Positions 18,207 to 27,591 of a DNA stretch of 64,000 nt are shown here, piece after piece. The position numbers and the translations under genes are program-made. The stretch covers positions 124,001 through 188,000 of the forward strand of contig UCLR01000005.1 in the NCBI GenBank assembly GCA_900473415.1. The letters run 5' to 3'. The notes under the pieces were generated by a model that was not told where the DNA came from, did no database searches, and saw nothing but the letters and a program-made list of their open reading frames with translations. Position 1 is the stretch's first letter, and each line of letters starts with the position of its first letter. This DNA is from Hyphomicrobiales bacterium. Its GTDB lineage: Bacteria; Pseudomonadota; Alphaproteobacteria; Rhizobiales; Beijerinckiaceae.

Positions 18207-19447
18207 GGCTCGAGCTCGGCCAGCCAGGCATCGTCCGCGACGAAACTCCTCCGCAGCCATTCTGCCTGGCGGGACATCGCCTCTGCGACGGCCGTGCCAT
18301 CCGCCAAAAGCCGGTCCAGCAATCCGCCGAGCGCCCCCGCGTCGGGGACCGTCAGCGGCGGGCGGCCCACGGCGAGCGCCGTCTGCGATGCCGGCACCTC
18401 CCAGCCCATGCCGATAACCAGATGGCCTTGGCAGGCGGCCTCGATCAGCGCCGTCGAGCAGAACCCGACGATCAGCTGCGGCCCCGCGCCAGAGGCGAGC
18501 TCGGCATGTGGTGGGCGTCGGCAGAGTGCGGCGAGCCGGCCGGCGCCGTAGGGATGGCCGAGACGGGCTTCCTCGGGATGAAGCAGGATCGCGAACCGTC
18601 CCGGCTCGGGAAAGCGTTCAGCCAGGGCCTCCGCCAGCGCGACGAAATCCTCGGCCAGCGAGCGCCCGTAGACCGGCGTATGCGTCTGAGACACGAGCCG
18701 GATCGTCGCGGGAGCCCCGGCCGGTTCCCGCATCCCGTCGCGGGCCGGGCCGAAGCGCAGGGAATCCGGGGCCGTGCCGCGCGCGGCATAGGCGGCGTGG
18801 CTGGTTTCCCCCCAGACGAGCTGGAGCCTGGCGCGCGTCGGGAAGAACTCGTCCGTCGGCAGGCCATGCTGGACGCACAGGCTGTCCCAGTGTCCTTGGC
18901 CCGCCTCGATCGCGGCCACACTGAACAGCTCGAAATCATTGTGCAGGAGAAGGCTGCCGCGCTCCCGCCCGGAGAGCGTCGCCTGCCAGGCCCCTCGCCA
19001 TAAGCGCAGGCGAAACAGGCAGCACCTGACTATGAGGGCCTCCACACCCGGCTCGGGGAACCCCATTCCGAAGGCGGTGAGCGCATGACGCCATGCCCGC
19101 CCGTCTGGCCGCGCCGGAACCCTCCGGAGGTCCCGGCCGCGCAGGCGCGGATGAACCACGAGGAGGGGTACGATGCCCCGTTGGCCGAGAGCTCGCTGCA
19201 CGGGCTCCAACGCTGCGAGCCCGCTCGGCCCGGGCTGGCTCGCGATTGCAATGACGCCAGCCGGCAGCCGGGTCGGGGCCGGAAGGCGAAGGCATAGCCA
19301 GGCGTCGCGGAGGCCGGCGAGCAGTGCGCGCATCCCGGCCGGGATGCGGGAATGCCGCAGCCTGATAAAGAAGATCTCGTGTCTGGCTCCTGCGGCCTCA
19401 GCGCCGTAGCGCCGGACGAGGTCGTCGAGAAAGTCACGAAACCGCAT
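18203..19447 (-). CDS. Surface-polysaccharide GT-B-like protein of unknown specificity
   Basis: A 414-residue soluble protein with no membrane segment. The centre (SLCVQHGLPTDEFFPTRARL, then LVWGETSHAAYAARG) and the C-terminal half (LLHPEEARLGHPYG, VGFCSTALIEAACQG) follow the layout of GT-B enzymes of the capsule and teichoic-acid type, in which a His and a Ser-Thr turn bind the nucleotide. I do not recognise a named family. The ATG at 19447 overlaps the preceding methyltransferase gene by 14 bases. Confidence 0.6.
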   Translation of the reverse strand: MRFRDFLDDLVRRYGAEAAGARHEIFFIRLRHSRIPAGMRALLAGLRDAWLCLRLPAPTRLPAGVIAIASQPGPSGLAALEPVQRALGQRGIVPLLVVHPRLRGRDLRRVPARPDGRAWRHALTAFGMGFPEPGVEALIVRCCLFRLRLWRGAWQATLSGRERGSLLLHNDFELFSVAAIEAGQGHWDSLCVQHGLPTDEFFPTRARLQLVWGETSHAAYAARGTAPDSLRFGPARDGMREPAGAPATIRLVSQTHTPVYGRSLAEDFVALAEALAERFPEPGRFAILLHPEEARLGHPYGAGRLAALCRRPPHAELASGAGPQLIVGFCSTALIEAACQGHLVIGMGWEVPASQTALAVGRPPLTVPDAGALGGLLDRLLADGTAVAEAMSRQAEWLRRSFVADDAWLAELEP

Positions 19448-20486
19448 GGTGCTCGGCCCAGCCGGCTTGCCGCAAGCGCCGCCATTGCCGCCAGCGCTGC
19501 CATTCGCCGACCGCTCCTGTCCCCAGCAAGCGCACCGCCACCGCCTTGGCCCAGCGGCGCCAGTTCCGGTGGAGCGCCGTCTCCCAGTCGACGCGCTCGA
19601 GCCGCGTATCGAGCGCGTCGATCTCGGCCTGCGGCGCAGCCTCCACCCCCATCGGCGGCGCTGGCGCCTCCGGCCGTTCCAGCTCGAGCCAGATATTGTC
19701 GGCAAGTGGCCCACCATCCGGATGCGGCCCGCAGAAGAGAGGGCGAAAGCCGGCGGCTCGCGCCAGCCGGGACAGAGTCTGCGGCGTGAAATAGGTCAGA
19801 TGCGCCGGGTGGACGTAGTCAGCCGTCCTCAGGCCGCTCATCAGGTTCGGAACCTCGATGAAGGCGCGGCCTCCCGGCTTCAGTGCGGTCAGCGCCTCGG
19901 TCATGAACGTCCGGGGGGCTGGCAGGTGCTCCAGCACATGGAAGGCGACGATGACGTCGAGGCTCGCGGGCGGCACGGCCGACAGTCCCGCGCAGAAGGC
20001 GACGCGGATGTCGCCGATGAGGCAGGAGCGGTTCGCGATGTCGGGCTCGGAGGCCTGTAGGTGGGTGACACCTGCCTTGGCCAGCGCCTCCAGGAAGGCG
20101 CCGAAGCCCGAGCCGACCTCGAAGACCCGCGTCTGCGGGGACAGGAGCGCGGCGATCCTCGCGAGGCGCATCCGGGCGACCGCCCGGTCTCCACGCCAGG
20201 CAAAAAAGCGCTCCTCGCTTCGCCAGGGCGTCTCGGAGGGGAAAAGCCGACGATACTGCTCGGCATAGAAGGCCTCCAGCGCGGCAGGCTGGAAGTCGGG
20301 CGCCAGATAGACGGCGGCGCAGCGCCCGCAACGGCGCAGCTCCTGGCCGCTGCCGGCATAGGATTCCGGACCGATCGCGCGTTGCCCCTCGCCGGCGCCG
20401 CACAGCCGGCAGGTCCCATGGTCCTGCGCGAGCCGAAATGCCGTTTGGATCTTCGATCGCGGTGCGGGGAGGGCAGCCTCAGGCAT
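19434..20486 (-). CDS. Class I SAM-dependent methyltransferase with N-terminal zinc ribbon
   Basis: A 350-residue enzyme. An N-terminal CxxC...CxxC ribbon (CRLCGAGE, then CGRCAAVYL) precedes a Rossmann methyltransferase domain with motif I VFEVGSGFGAFL and the post-I region DVIVAFHVLEHL. This arrangement is that of the sugar C-methyltransferase-like group common in surface-polysaccharide loci. The C-terminal tail is basic and tryptophan-rich. It overlaps asnB by 8 bases. A paralogue with the same ribbon is at 27592-28536. Confidence 0.85.
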   Translation of the reverse strand: MPEAALPAPRSKIQTAFRLAQDHGTCRLCGAGEGQRAIGPESYAGSGQELRRCGRCAAVYLAPDFQPAALEAFYAEQYRRLFPSETPWRSEERFFAWRGDRAVARMRLARIAALLSPQTRVFEVGSGFGAFLEALAKAGVTHLQASEPDIANRSCLIGDIRVAFCAGLSAVPPASLDVIVAFHVLEHLPAPRTFMTEALTALKPGGRAFIEVPNLMSGLRTADYVHPAHLTYFTPQTLSRLARAAGFRPLFCGPHPDGGPLADNIWLELERPEAPAPPMGVEAAPQAEIDALDTRLERVDWETALHRNWRRWAKAVAVRLLGTGAVGEWQRWRQWRRLRQAGWAEHHAVS

Positions 20487-22308
20487 AGCTTCGCCGGTAC
20501 CATAGCGCTACCGACAGGGCCAGCCAGAAGGTGGGATGCAGGCGGCCGTCTGCGAAGCTGCCGCGCAGGCGTCCGAGGTCGAGGTAATCACCTAGCGAAG
20601 CCGGCAGCTCCTGCACCAGATTCCGGATCGGCAGCTCCCCGACGAGGAACTGCTCGGCGTGCCCGAAACCCATCGTCTTGCGCTGGGATAGGATTCGCGC
20701 CGGCAGCTCGCCCGCGAAGGCGTCGCGCAGGAGTGCCTTGCCCTCGAAGCCGCCGATCCGCCGTTCGACCGGAGTCGCCAGCGCGCGTTCCACCAGCCGA
20801 TAGTCGAGGAAGGGAGACCGGACCTCGACGCCGAAATGCATCGCGTTTCGGTCGGTCATGCGCAGCACCATGGGCAGATTGGTGGAGAGCACGTCGCGGC
20901 GCATCCTTTCGCCGAGATCGCTGCGCCGGTCGTCCCGCAACGCGGCGAGGCGGGTCCTGCCCTGTTCCCAGAGCGCGCGCGACATCACGGCGATGCTGGG
21001 CCGGCGGTGGCGCAGCAGGCCAGCGAGAACGGGCAGCGGCAGGTCCCAGGCCATCCGGTTCAGAACCAGACCGGGCGGCGCGCTGCGGCGGGCCACGAGG
21101 GCGAGCGCGCCCGCAACGTCGCCGCCCAGCACGGCATCGCGCGCGGCGAGGGAATGGTAGGCGCGGACATAGCCGCCGAAGAGCTCGTCCGCTCCCTCGC
21201 CGGACAGCACGACCTTGCGGCCGTCCTCGCGCAGCGCCCGGTACATCCGGAAGCTGGCCAGGATCGAGGGCGTGGAGAAGGGCTCGTCCTGTGCGTCGAC
21301 CAGCTCCAGCAGCTCCGTCTGGTCAGCGATTGCCTTCAGCCGCCGTACGTGGTGGCGCCCGCTCTCGCCCAGCTCGGCCATGAAGGCACCAGCCTGTTCC
21401 GTCTCGTCGAAGCGGGCCTGCGCCTCCTCGCGGTAGCCATAGGTGAAGGCGCCGGAAAAGTTGACGCGCGGCAGGGCGCCGGCCCGCAGGCCAAGCCGCG
21501 TGATAATCGAGCTGTCGAGGCCGCCGGACAGGAAGGAGACCGTCGGTACGTCCGAGCGCAGGCGCAGCAGCGTCGCATCCGTGACGAGAGCGTTAATGTC
21601 TGCGGCTTCCAGTGCGGGCGCTTCGTCCGGCCCTGGCCAGCGGTGATAGGGCCGGGAGACCGTGCTGCCGTCCGGGCCGATCCGCAGGGCCGTGCCGGCC
21701 GGCACGGCCTCGACTCCCTGGAAAAAGGTCTGCGGTCCGTGCTCGGCGAGACCGAGCGTCAGGAAATCGAAGAGCGCCTGCGGATTGGGCGCCGGATAGC
21801 CGCCGCGCATCGCGGCAATGGCCCGGATCTCGCTCGCCAGCATCACCGTATTCCGGTCGCGGTGCAGATAGAGCGGCTTTACGCCCAGCCTGTCGCGACA
21901 GGCGATCAGCGTGCCGGAGCTGCGTTCGAACAGCACCAGCGCCCACATGCCATTGCAGCGCGAGAAGACATCCTCGCCCCAGACCCGCCATCCCTTAAGG
22001 ATGACTTCCGTATCGCCATCCGTGCGGAAGCGTTCGCCTCGCTCCTCGAGCTCCCGGCGCAGCTCCAGGAAATTGTAGATCTCGCCGTTGAAGACGATCG
22101 CGTTGCCGGTCTCGGGGCAGAGCATCGGTTGGGCCGCGGTGGCTGTCAGGTCGAGGATCGACAGGCGGCGATGGCCGAGCACGGTCGCAGGCTCCCCCTC
22201 CAGCGTCAGGAGTCCTTCGCCATCTGGCCCGCGATGCGCGACGGCAGACAATCCTCGCCGGGCAACGCTTTCGTCCGGCGGGCCACGCAACGCGATCAGC
22301 CCGCACAT
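20479..22308 (-). CDS. asnB: Asparagine synthase (glutamine-hydrolysing)
   Basis: A 609-residue two-domain amidotransferase. The start at 22308 exposes the catalytic Cys2 (MCGLIALRG), which must become N-terminal, so the longer open frame to 22533 is rejected. The class II glutaminase half includes AHRGPDGEG and VFNGEIYNF. The synthetase half has the ATP-pyrophosphatase loop FLSGGLDSS. In polysaccharide loci such enzymes amidate uronic-acid or amino-sugar carboxylates; housekeeping asparagine synthesis is the alternative. It lies 49 bases after the second flippase gene. Confidence 0.92.
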   Translation of the reverse strand: MCGLIALRGPPDESVARRGLSAVAHRGPDGEGLLTLEGEPATVLGHRRLSILDLTATAAQPMLCPETGNAIVFNGEIYNFLELRRELEERGERFRTDGDTEVILKGWRVWGEDVFSRCNGMWALVLFERSSGTLIACRDRLGVKPLYLHRDRNTVMLASEIRAIAAMRGGYPAPNPQALFDFLTLGLAEHGPQTFFQGVEAVPAGTALRIGPDGSTVSRPYHRWPGPDEAPALEAADINALVTDATLLRLRSDVPTVSFLSGGLDSSIITRLGLRAGALPRVNFSGAFTYGYREEAQARFDETEQAGAFMAELGESGRHHVRRLKAIADQTELLELVDAQDEPFSTPSILASFRMYRALREDGRKVVLSGEGADELFGGYVRAYHSLAARDAVLGGDVAGALALVARRSAPPGLVLNRMAWDLPLPVLAGLLRHRRPSIAVMSRALWEQGRTRLAALRDDRRSDLGERMRRDVLSTNLPMVLRMTDRNAMHFGVEVRSPFLDYRLVERALATPVERRIGGFEGKALLRDAFAGELPARILSQRKTMGFGHAEQFLVGELPIRNLVQELPASLGDYLDLGRLRGSFADGRLHPTFWLALSVALWYRRSYA

Positions 22309-22357
22309 CGCGCAGCGCTCTCTTCCCGCGGCAGCCCGCAGCCCGTTCCATCCGGCG

Positions 22358-23788
22358 TCATGGTTGCGGAGCATCCCGGCGCGTGAAGCGCGGCCGGCCG
22401 GCAGCGACGCCGACGAGCGCGAAGCCGAGCATGGCGCCGCTTGCGGGCCAGAGCCAAGGCAGCTGCGGAGCCAAGGCGCAGGCGAAGGACGATGCGCAAA
22501 GGAGCCGCCCTGCGGGCGCTGGCGAAACGCCACAGGCCCGCAGGCTCGCCATGGCGATCCCGAGGGCGCAGAGGGCGCGCGCCCAGACGACGCCCTCCGC
22601 TGAGCCCGCCGCGGTCGCCACCAATTGCAGCGCTGCGCTGGCGGCTATGCCGGTCAGGATGATGCGGGCGAGGGGACCTTCCCGCCTGCGTTCGATCATC
22701 TCGACGGCGAAGAATCCGCTCGTTGTGGCGATGCCCCAGGCCAGGATCGTCGGCATGACGAGGTCCGGCCGCAGGCCGGCTATCTCTCCATCCGCCGCCA
22801 GCATGATCGGCAGCGAAGCCTGTAGCGCCAGGGCGGTCGCGACGAGCATGGCGGCAGCCAGTCCCAGCGACCAGCGCAGCCCGGCCCCGTCGGCCATTCG
22901 CGGCAGCAGCAAGCGGTTGATCTGGCCCGCGATTCCCGAGACGCCGCTCAGGCCGTGCCCGAGGAGCAGGAAGATGGGCAGGAAGCGGGGGGCGAGCAGG
23001 GACACGAGAAAAGGGGTCAGGCGATCATGGGCGACGCCGGCGATACCGATCGCCGACAGGCTGAAGGCGGCCCGCAGCATCCTGCCCCCGCCGGCTATCC
23101 GCGGCAGCAGGTCGCCCGGGCGACGCCAAGCTGCCAGAGACGCGGCAAGCTGCACCGCGAATCCAGCACTGACCATCATGCCGATCGCGCCGGCCGGGAG
23201 ATCCTCATCCGCAAACGCCATCCACAGCAAAAGCGCGACCGGCCAGGGCGCTTGCTGGACGCAGAAGGCGACGACGCGTCGTCCCTGCGCCAGAAGCGGC
23301 GGCGAGAGGCTGGCGACGGAGAACAGCCCCGCCGGCAGCGTCGCGACGAGATAGGAGAAGCCGTTCCCCTGCATTCCGTAGGCCAGCGCCCAACCTCCTG
23401 ATGCCGCGGCGTAGAGGAAGACGGTCGCGGCAAGCTTGTGGCCCAGGGCCGTGCGCCAGAGCTCGTTCCATCCCGGCTCCGACGGATGTTCACGCAGGAA
23501 CATCGTGCTGTAGCCGAGGTCGCCGGCGAAGCAGATCAGGACGAAGAGCAGATGAGCGAGCCCGACCTCGCCATAGTCCGCTAAGCCGAAACGGCGCGCG
23601 AGCGCGACCTGGAACAGCAGGTTTCCGCATTGCCCGACGAGATGCGCCAGGGCGCAAGCCAAGAGCGTGCCGGCGCCGGCCGGCGGAGGATGGAGAACCC
23701 CCCACGGACGGATCGGCACGGCCGCTTCGCCGGCGCCGGCCCGCTCGGCCCTCACGCCGCCTCTCTCGATCATCCGCGCGCTCCGCAC
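22358..23788 (-). CDS. Polysaccharide flippase-like membrane protein (second copy)
   Basis: A hydrophobic protein of 476 residues (471 if the ATG at 23773 is used) with about 12-14 predicted helices, including YGEVGLAHLLFVLICFAGDL, typical of the Wzx/MATE-like exporter group. The first 35 residues are polar and proline-rich. It is the first gene of the minus-strand nine-gene run. It differs clearly from the flippase at 8959-10149, so this is not a recent duplication. Confidence 0.75.
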   Translation of the reverse strand: MRSARMIERGGVRAERAGAGEAAVPIRPWGVLHPPPAGAGTLLACALAHLVGQCGNLLFQVALARRFGLADYGEVGLAHLLFVLICFAGDLGYSTMFLREHPSEPGWNELWRTALGHKLAATVFLYAAASGGWALAYGMQGNGFSYLVATLPAGLFSVASLSPPLLAQGRRVVAFCVQQAPWPVALLLWMAFADEDLPAGAIGMMVSAGFAVQLAASLAAWRRPGDLLPRIAGGGRMLRAAFSLSAIGIAGVAHDRLTPFLVSLLAPRFLPIFLLLGHGLSGVSGIAGQINRLLLPRMADGAGLRWSLGLAAAMLVATALALQASLPIMLAADGEIAGLRPDLVMPTILAWGIATTSGFFAVEMIERRREGPLARIILTGIAASAALQLVATAAGSAEGVVWARALCALGIAMASLRACGVSPAPAGRLLCASSFACALAPQLPWLWPASGAMLGFALVGVAAGRPRFTRRDAPQP

Positions 23789-24031
23789 CAGCTCCGGACC
23801 GCGGCAACGGGCTCATTGCCGAAGCCATCCGGACGGGTGGCGACAGTCGCGCCAGCTCGATGACGGAATACGAAGTCCGTCGGGATACGTAGACGCGCCA
23901 TCCCGGAATGCCTAGAGGTTTCCTCTGCCTGCGGGCCGCTCTCGACGGATCATGAGCCTAACCTATTGTCCACTGCCGAAAGCTTGGAGAACCTGCCGAA
24001 CCAGGCCGCGCGACTCGTTTGCGAGACGCCG
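23789..24031. promoter_or_regulatory. Divergent promoter region of the polysaccharide locus
   Basis: This gap separates the leftward nine-gene operon from a rightward three-gene operon, so both promoters should lie here. It contains a 6-bp inverted repeat with a 13-base spacer (CGGGAT at 23881-23886, ATCCCG at 23900-23905) and a 5-bp hairpin (AGAGG 23914-23918, CCTCT 23922-23926). Either could be a regulator site or leader structure. No clear -35/-10 pair was recognised. Confidence 0.4.
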
Positions 24032-25297
24032 ATGACCGTCGACGCCGGCCCCAGCGAGCAGACCCTCCTGTCCCTCCCGCCCCACATCCTGTCCGATGCC
24101 GACCATGCGGGCTTCAGGCTCGCCCTTGCCTGCTCGCGCGCCCCGCGCGAGCCGTCCGATGCCGCGATCCGGCACGCCGCCGAAGCGATCAAGGACTGGA
24201 CCGAGGCGCTGAAGGTGATCCGCCGGCACCGGCTCGCTGGACTCGCCTACCACGCGCTGGCCGGCCTGGAAGTGGGCATGCCTGACGCGGCACGGCGAAC
24301 GCTTGCAACGCTGGCGGCAGCGCAGGCTCGCAATGGCTTGGCGTTGGCCGGGGAATCCGTCCGCCTCGCCGAAGCCTTCGCGCTGGCGGACATAACCCTG
24401 TCCTTCCTGAAGGGCCCGGTGCTGTCGCATCAACTGTATGGCGACCTCGGCCGCAGGCACAGCCGCGACCTGGACCTGATCGTCGCCGCTTCTGAGCGGG
24501 AGAGGGCCGCCGCGCTGCTTGCCGGGCTGGGCTATCGCGCCGCCGGCGATTTCGACATCGCGGCTGCGAGCAGTTGGACCGGGCAGCTCAACGAATGGGA
24601 ATACCGGCATGAGCGCAGCGGCATCATCGTCGAGCTGCACTGGCGGTTCTGTCCCAATGCCCGCCTGGCCGAGCCCCTTTCCCGCCTGGCGAGCTGGGGC
24701 GAGGTCACGCTCGGCGCCGGCCGCGGCTTGCGCACCCTGACCGGCGATTCGCTGGCAGCCTATCTCTGCCTCCACGGCAGCCTGCATGCCTGGAGCCGCC
24801 TCAAATGGCTGGCCGACCTCGACGCGCTGATGGTCGCCGAGGGGCCGGAGGCTCCCGAGCGGCTTCTCGCCTTCGCCGCCCGCGCGGAGCTGACGCGCTC
24901 GGTAGCCCAGGGCCTTGCGTTGGCCGCGACCCTGCTCGACATGCCGCTTTCGCCGGCCGCCCGGCACCAGCTCGCCGCCGAGCCGGCTGTGCGCGATCTC
25001 GGCCGGATCGCGCTGGCGGCCATGACCATGGGCAAGGGCCGCACCGAGCTGGAGGAGACGCGCTTCGGCAACACGCGGGTGCGTCTGTCGCACTTCCGGC
25101 TGGGCCAGGGCTGGCGGCATTGGCAGGCCCAGGCCGCCGCTGCTATGGCGAGCGGCGAGGATCGGGCGGCGGTCAGGCTCCCGTCCGTGCTGTCCCCGCT
25201 CTACCGATTGCTGCGCCCCGTCCTCTGGGCGCTGCGCCGCGCGACACCGGCGCGGGCTCGGCGGCCTTCGCATGGCGGGGGATTCCGCGGGCAATGA
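24032..25297 (+). CDS. Nucleotidyltransferase family protein (NTP_transf_5 type)
   Basis: A protein of 421 residues from the ATG at 24032 (443 if the TTG at 23966 is used; neither has a good ribosome-binding site). The stretch FLKGPVLSHQLYGDLGRRHSRDLDLIV carries the D-x-D of the nucleotidyltransferase fold in the arrangement of the uncharacterised NTP_transf_5 family. EWEYRHERSGIIVELHWRF supplies the third acidic position. The family is found in exopolysaccharide loci and near peptide-modification enzymes; its substrate is unknown. The next gene starts inside its stop codon (ATGA). Confidence 0.75.
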   Translation: MTVDAGPSEQTLLSLPPHILSDADHAGFRLALACSRAPREPSDAAIRHAAEAIKDWTEALKVIRRHRLAGLAYHALAGLEVGMPDAARRTLATLAAAQARNGLALAGESVRLAEAFALADITLSFLKGPVLSHQLYGDLGRRHSRDLDLIVAASERERAAALLAGLGYRAAGDFDIAAASSWTGQLNEWEYRHERSGIIVELHWRFCPNARLAEPLSRLASWGEVTLGAGRGLRTLTGDSLAAYLCLHGSLHAWSRLKWLADLDALMVAEGPEAPERLLAFAARAELTRSVAQGLALAATLLDMPLSPAARHQLAAEPAVRDLGRIALAAMTMGKGRTELEETRFGNTRVRLSHFRLGQGWRHWQAQAAAAMASGEDRAAVRLPSVLSPLYRLLRPVLWALRRATPARARRPSHGGGFRGQ

Positions 25298-26436
25298 AGG
25301 TGATCCTCTCCGTCGACGCGATCCGGCAGCCGCTGACCGGCGTCGGCCGCTACAACCTCGAGCTCGCCCGCGAACTCGCGGCGATGCCCGACATCGAGCT
25401 GTCCTTCATCCAGGGCATCCGGCTCTTGCGGGATCTTCCGGAACCGGTGGCGGGGAGCGAGCTGTTGCCGGTCCTGCGCGACGGCCTGTCGGCCTGGAAG
25501 CTGCCTACCGAGATCTATCGCCGTCTGCTCGGCGGCGCCCGTTCCCGGGTGCTGCGCCATCAACCACGTAGCACGATCCTGCATGGCGCGAACTACTATC
25601 TGCCCGCCTACCACGGCCCCGGCATCGTCACGATCCACGATGTCTCGGTCTTCCTGCTGCCGCAGCATCACCGCGCCGACCGGGTCCGCTATATGAGGCG
25701 CGAGGTGGCGCTTGCACTCGAACGCAGCGCGCTGGTCTTGACCGTTTCGGAATTCTCGAAGGCCGAGATCGTAAGGGTGCTCGGCTATCCCGCCGAGCGC
25801 ATCCGCGTGACGCCGCTGGGTCCCAACCCCCGCTTCCGGCCGGGCGCGGCAGAGGCAGTTGACCTGCGTACCCTCCACGGCAACCTGGAATCCGGACGCT
25901 ATTGCCTCTTCATCGGCACCGTCGAGCCGCGCAAGAATCTGGATGTGCTGCTGGACGCGTTCGAAAGGTTGCCGCCCACTTTGCGCCGACGGTATCCGCT
26001 CGTCCTATGCGGCTATCGGGGTTGGGGCAGCGATGCGCTGCACGCCCGCTTCGATGCGGCGGCTCAGGAAGGTTGGCTGATCTATCTCGGCTATGTTCCC
26101 GACGCGGCGCTTCCGGCCTTGGTGGCCGGAGCTCGCCTCTTCGTCTGCCCCTCGCTCTACGAAGGCTTCGGGCTGCCGGTCCTCGAAGCCATGGCCAGCG
26201 GCGTTCCCGTCCTGCATTCGCGCATCGCCGCGCTCGATGAAGTGGCCGGGGAGACCGGTGCGTCGTTTCCGCCGCTCGACGTCGACGCCTTGACCGAGGC
26301 GCTCGCCATGACGCTGCAGGACGAGCGCTGGCAGGCCCGGGCCCGCCGGGACGGGCTGGAGCGCGCTGCCCTCTTTAGCTGGCGCCGCTGCGCCGAGCTG
26401 ACGCGGGACGCCTATCGCGAGATCGCGTTGCCGTGA
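25294..26436 (+). CDS. Glycosyltransferase family 4 protein
   Basis: A 380-residue GT-B enzyme beginning MKVILSVDAIRQPLTGVGRY, with the acceptor-domain glycine turn. Donor-domain landmarks are YCLFIGTVEPRKNLDVLLDAF and LFVCPSLYEGFGLPVLEAMASG, the EGFGLPxLE form typical of mannosyl- and related GT4 transferases. The start overlaps the nucleotidyltransferase stop as ATGA. It probably adds one sugar of the repeat unit on the cytoplasmic face of the membrane. Confidence 0.9.
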   Translation: MKVILSVDAIRQPLTGVGRYNLELARELAAMPDIELSFIQGIRLLRDLPEPVAGSELLPVLRDGLSAWKLPTEIYRRLLGGARSRVLRHQPRSTILHGANYYLPAYHGPGIVTIHDVSVFLLPQHHRADRVRYMRREVALALERSALVLTVSEFSKAEIVRVLGYPAERIRVTPLGPNPRFRPGAAEAVDLRTLHGNLESGRYCLFIGTVEPRKNLDVLLDAFERLPPTLRRRYPLVLCGYRGWGSDALHARFDAAAQEGWLIYLGYVPDAALPALVAGARLFVCPSLYEGFGLPVLEAMASGVPVLHSRIAALDEVAGETGASFPPLDVDALTEALAMTLQDERWQARARRDGLERAALFSWRRCAELTRDAYREIALP

Positions 26437-26449
26437 GGATGGCCGCGCG

Positions 26450-27583
26450 ATGAGAGTTCTGCACTTCTACAAGACCGCCCTGCCGGACACGATCGGTGGT
26501 GCCCAGATCTGCGTCGACCAACTCGCCGCCGGGCTGGGAGAACTGGGCGTCGACATCGACCTGCTGGCGCTTGCCGAACGCGGCGACGCGGACAGGCCGA
26601 CGCTGCGCAAGGGCTATCGGCTGCACCGCACACGGCGGAATTTCGAGATCGCCTCGACCGGGTTCTCCACGAGCGTCCTGCCGCGTTTCCGCCGCCTGGC
26701 CGCCGAGGCCGACATCGTTCACTATCATTTCCCGTGGCCGTTCATGGATGCCGCCCACATGCTGCTGGCACGCGGCAAGCCCAGTGTCGTCACCTATCAT
26801 TCCGACATTGTCCGCCAGACGAACTGGCTCAGGCTCTACCGGCCCCTGAGTCGCCGCTTCCTCTCCTCGGTGGACCGCATCGTCGCGACCTCGCCCCAGT
26901 ATCGCGAGACGAGCCTGGTCCTTCGCCGGCACGCCGGAAAGGTCTCGGTCATTCCGATCGGCATCGATGCAGCAAGCGTGGCCGTGCCGACACCCAGAGG
27001 CCTCGATGAATGGCGCGCGCGCCTCGGCGAGGGCTTTTTCCTCTTCATCGGTGTGCTGCGCTACTACAAGGGCCTGCCCTTCCTGATCGAAGCGGGCCGG
27101 CAGACCGGCTTTCCGATCGTGATCGTGGGCAGCGGACCCGAGGAGGCGCGGTTACGGGCTCAGGCCGCCGAGGTGCCCAACATCCGCTTCCTCGGCCAGC
27201 TTTCGGAGGAGGACAAGGCGGCCGTGTTGTCGCTCTGCGGCGCGCTCGTGTTGCCCTCCCATCTGCGAGCGGAGGCCTTCGGCATCGTGCTGCTGGAAGG
27301 CGCGCTCCATGGCAAGCCGCTGATCTCCTGCGAGATCGGCACCGGCACCAGCCTGGTCAACGAGGCGGGTCGAACGGGTCTCGTCGTGCCGCCGGCCGAC
27401 CCGGGCGGGCTGGCCGACGCCATGCGACAACTCCGGCGGGAGCCGACTGGCGCCCGCATCATGGGCGAACACGCGCGCCGACGCGCGCAAGAGTTCTTCG
27501 GCGCTCGCCGCATGGCGCAGGGGTATCTGGACCTTTATCGCGATCTCCTGGCGAGCCGCTCAGGTCCGGCTTACATGGCGTGA
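26450..27583 (+). CDS. Glycosyltransferase family 4 protein
   Basis: A 377-residue GT-B enzyme. The start MRVLHFYKTALPDTIGGAQ has the usual acceptor-side GGA turn. FLFIGVLRYYKGLPFLIEA and SHLRAEAFGIVLLEGALHGKP form the donor site, with Glu pairs in the E-x7-E position. It is 13 bases after the previous glycosyltransferase gene with a GAGG site in between. Only 8 bases separate its 3' end from the convergent methyltransferase gene. Confidence 0.9.
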   Translation: MRVLHFYKTALPDTIGGAQICVDQLAAGLGELGVDIDLLALAERGDADRPTLRKGYRLHRTRRNFEIASTGFSTSVLPRFRRLAAEADIVHYHFPWPFMDAAHMLLARGKPSVVTYHSDIVRQTNWLRLYRPLSRRFLSSVDRIVATSPQYRETSLVLRRHAGKVSVIPIGIDAASVAVPTPRGLDEWRARLGEGFFLFIGVLRYYKGLPFLIEAGRQTGFPIVIVGSGPEEARLRAQAAEVPNIRFLGQLSEEDKAAVLSLCGALVLPSHLRAEAFGIVLLEGALHGKPLISCEIGTGTSLVNEAGRTGLVVPPADPGGLADAMRQLRREPTGARIMGEHARRRAQEFFGARRMAQGYLDLYRDLLASRSGPAYMA

Positions 27584-27591
27584 GACCTGGC

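Noticed and set aside
22308..22533. N-terminal extension of asparagine synthase
   Set aside because: The glutaminase needs Cys2 at the N-terminus, so the ATG at 22308 is the start and the extension is non-coding.
20479..25297. Asparagine-synthase homologue close to a nucleotidyltransferase, as in some lasso-peptide clusters
   Set aside because: No precursor peptide, leader-binding PqqD-like protein, transglutaminase-like protease or peptide exporter is present; all neighbours are polysaccharide genes and the asparagine synthase keeps its full glutaminase domain.
23966..25297. Exosortase-type (EpsH/PEP-CTERM) exopolysaccharide locus suggested by the nucleotidyltransferase and asnB
   Set aside because: No exosortase, PEP-CTERM protein, PqqD-like gene or chain-length kinase is visible in the window.
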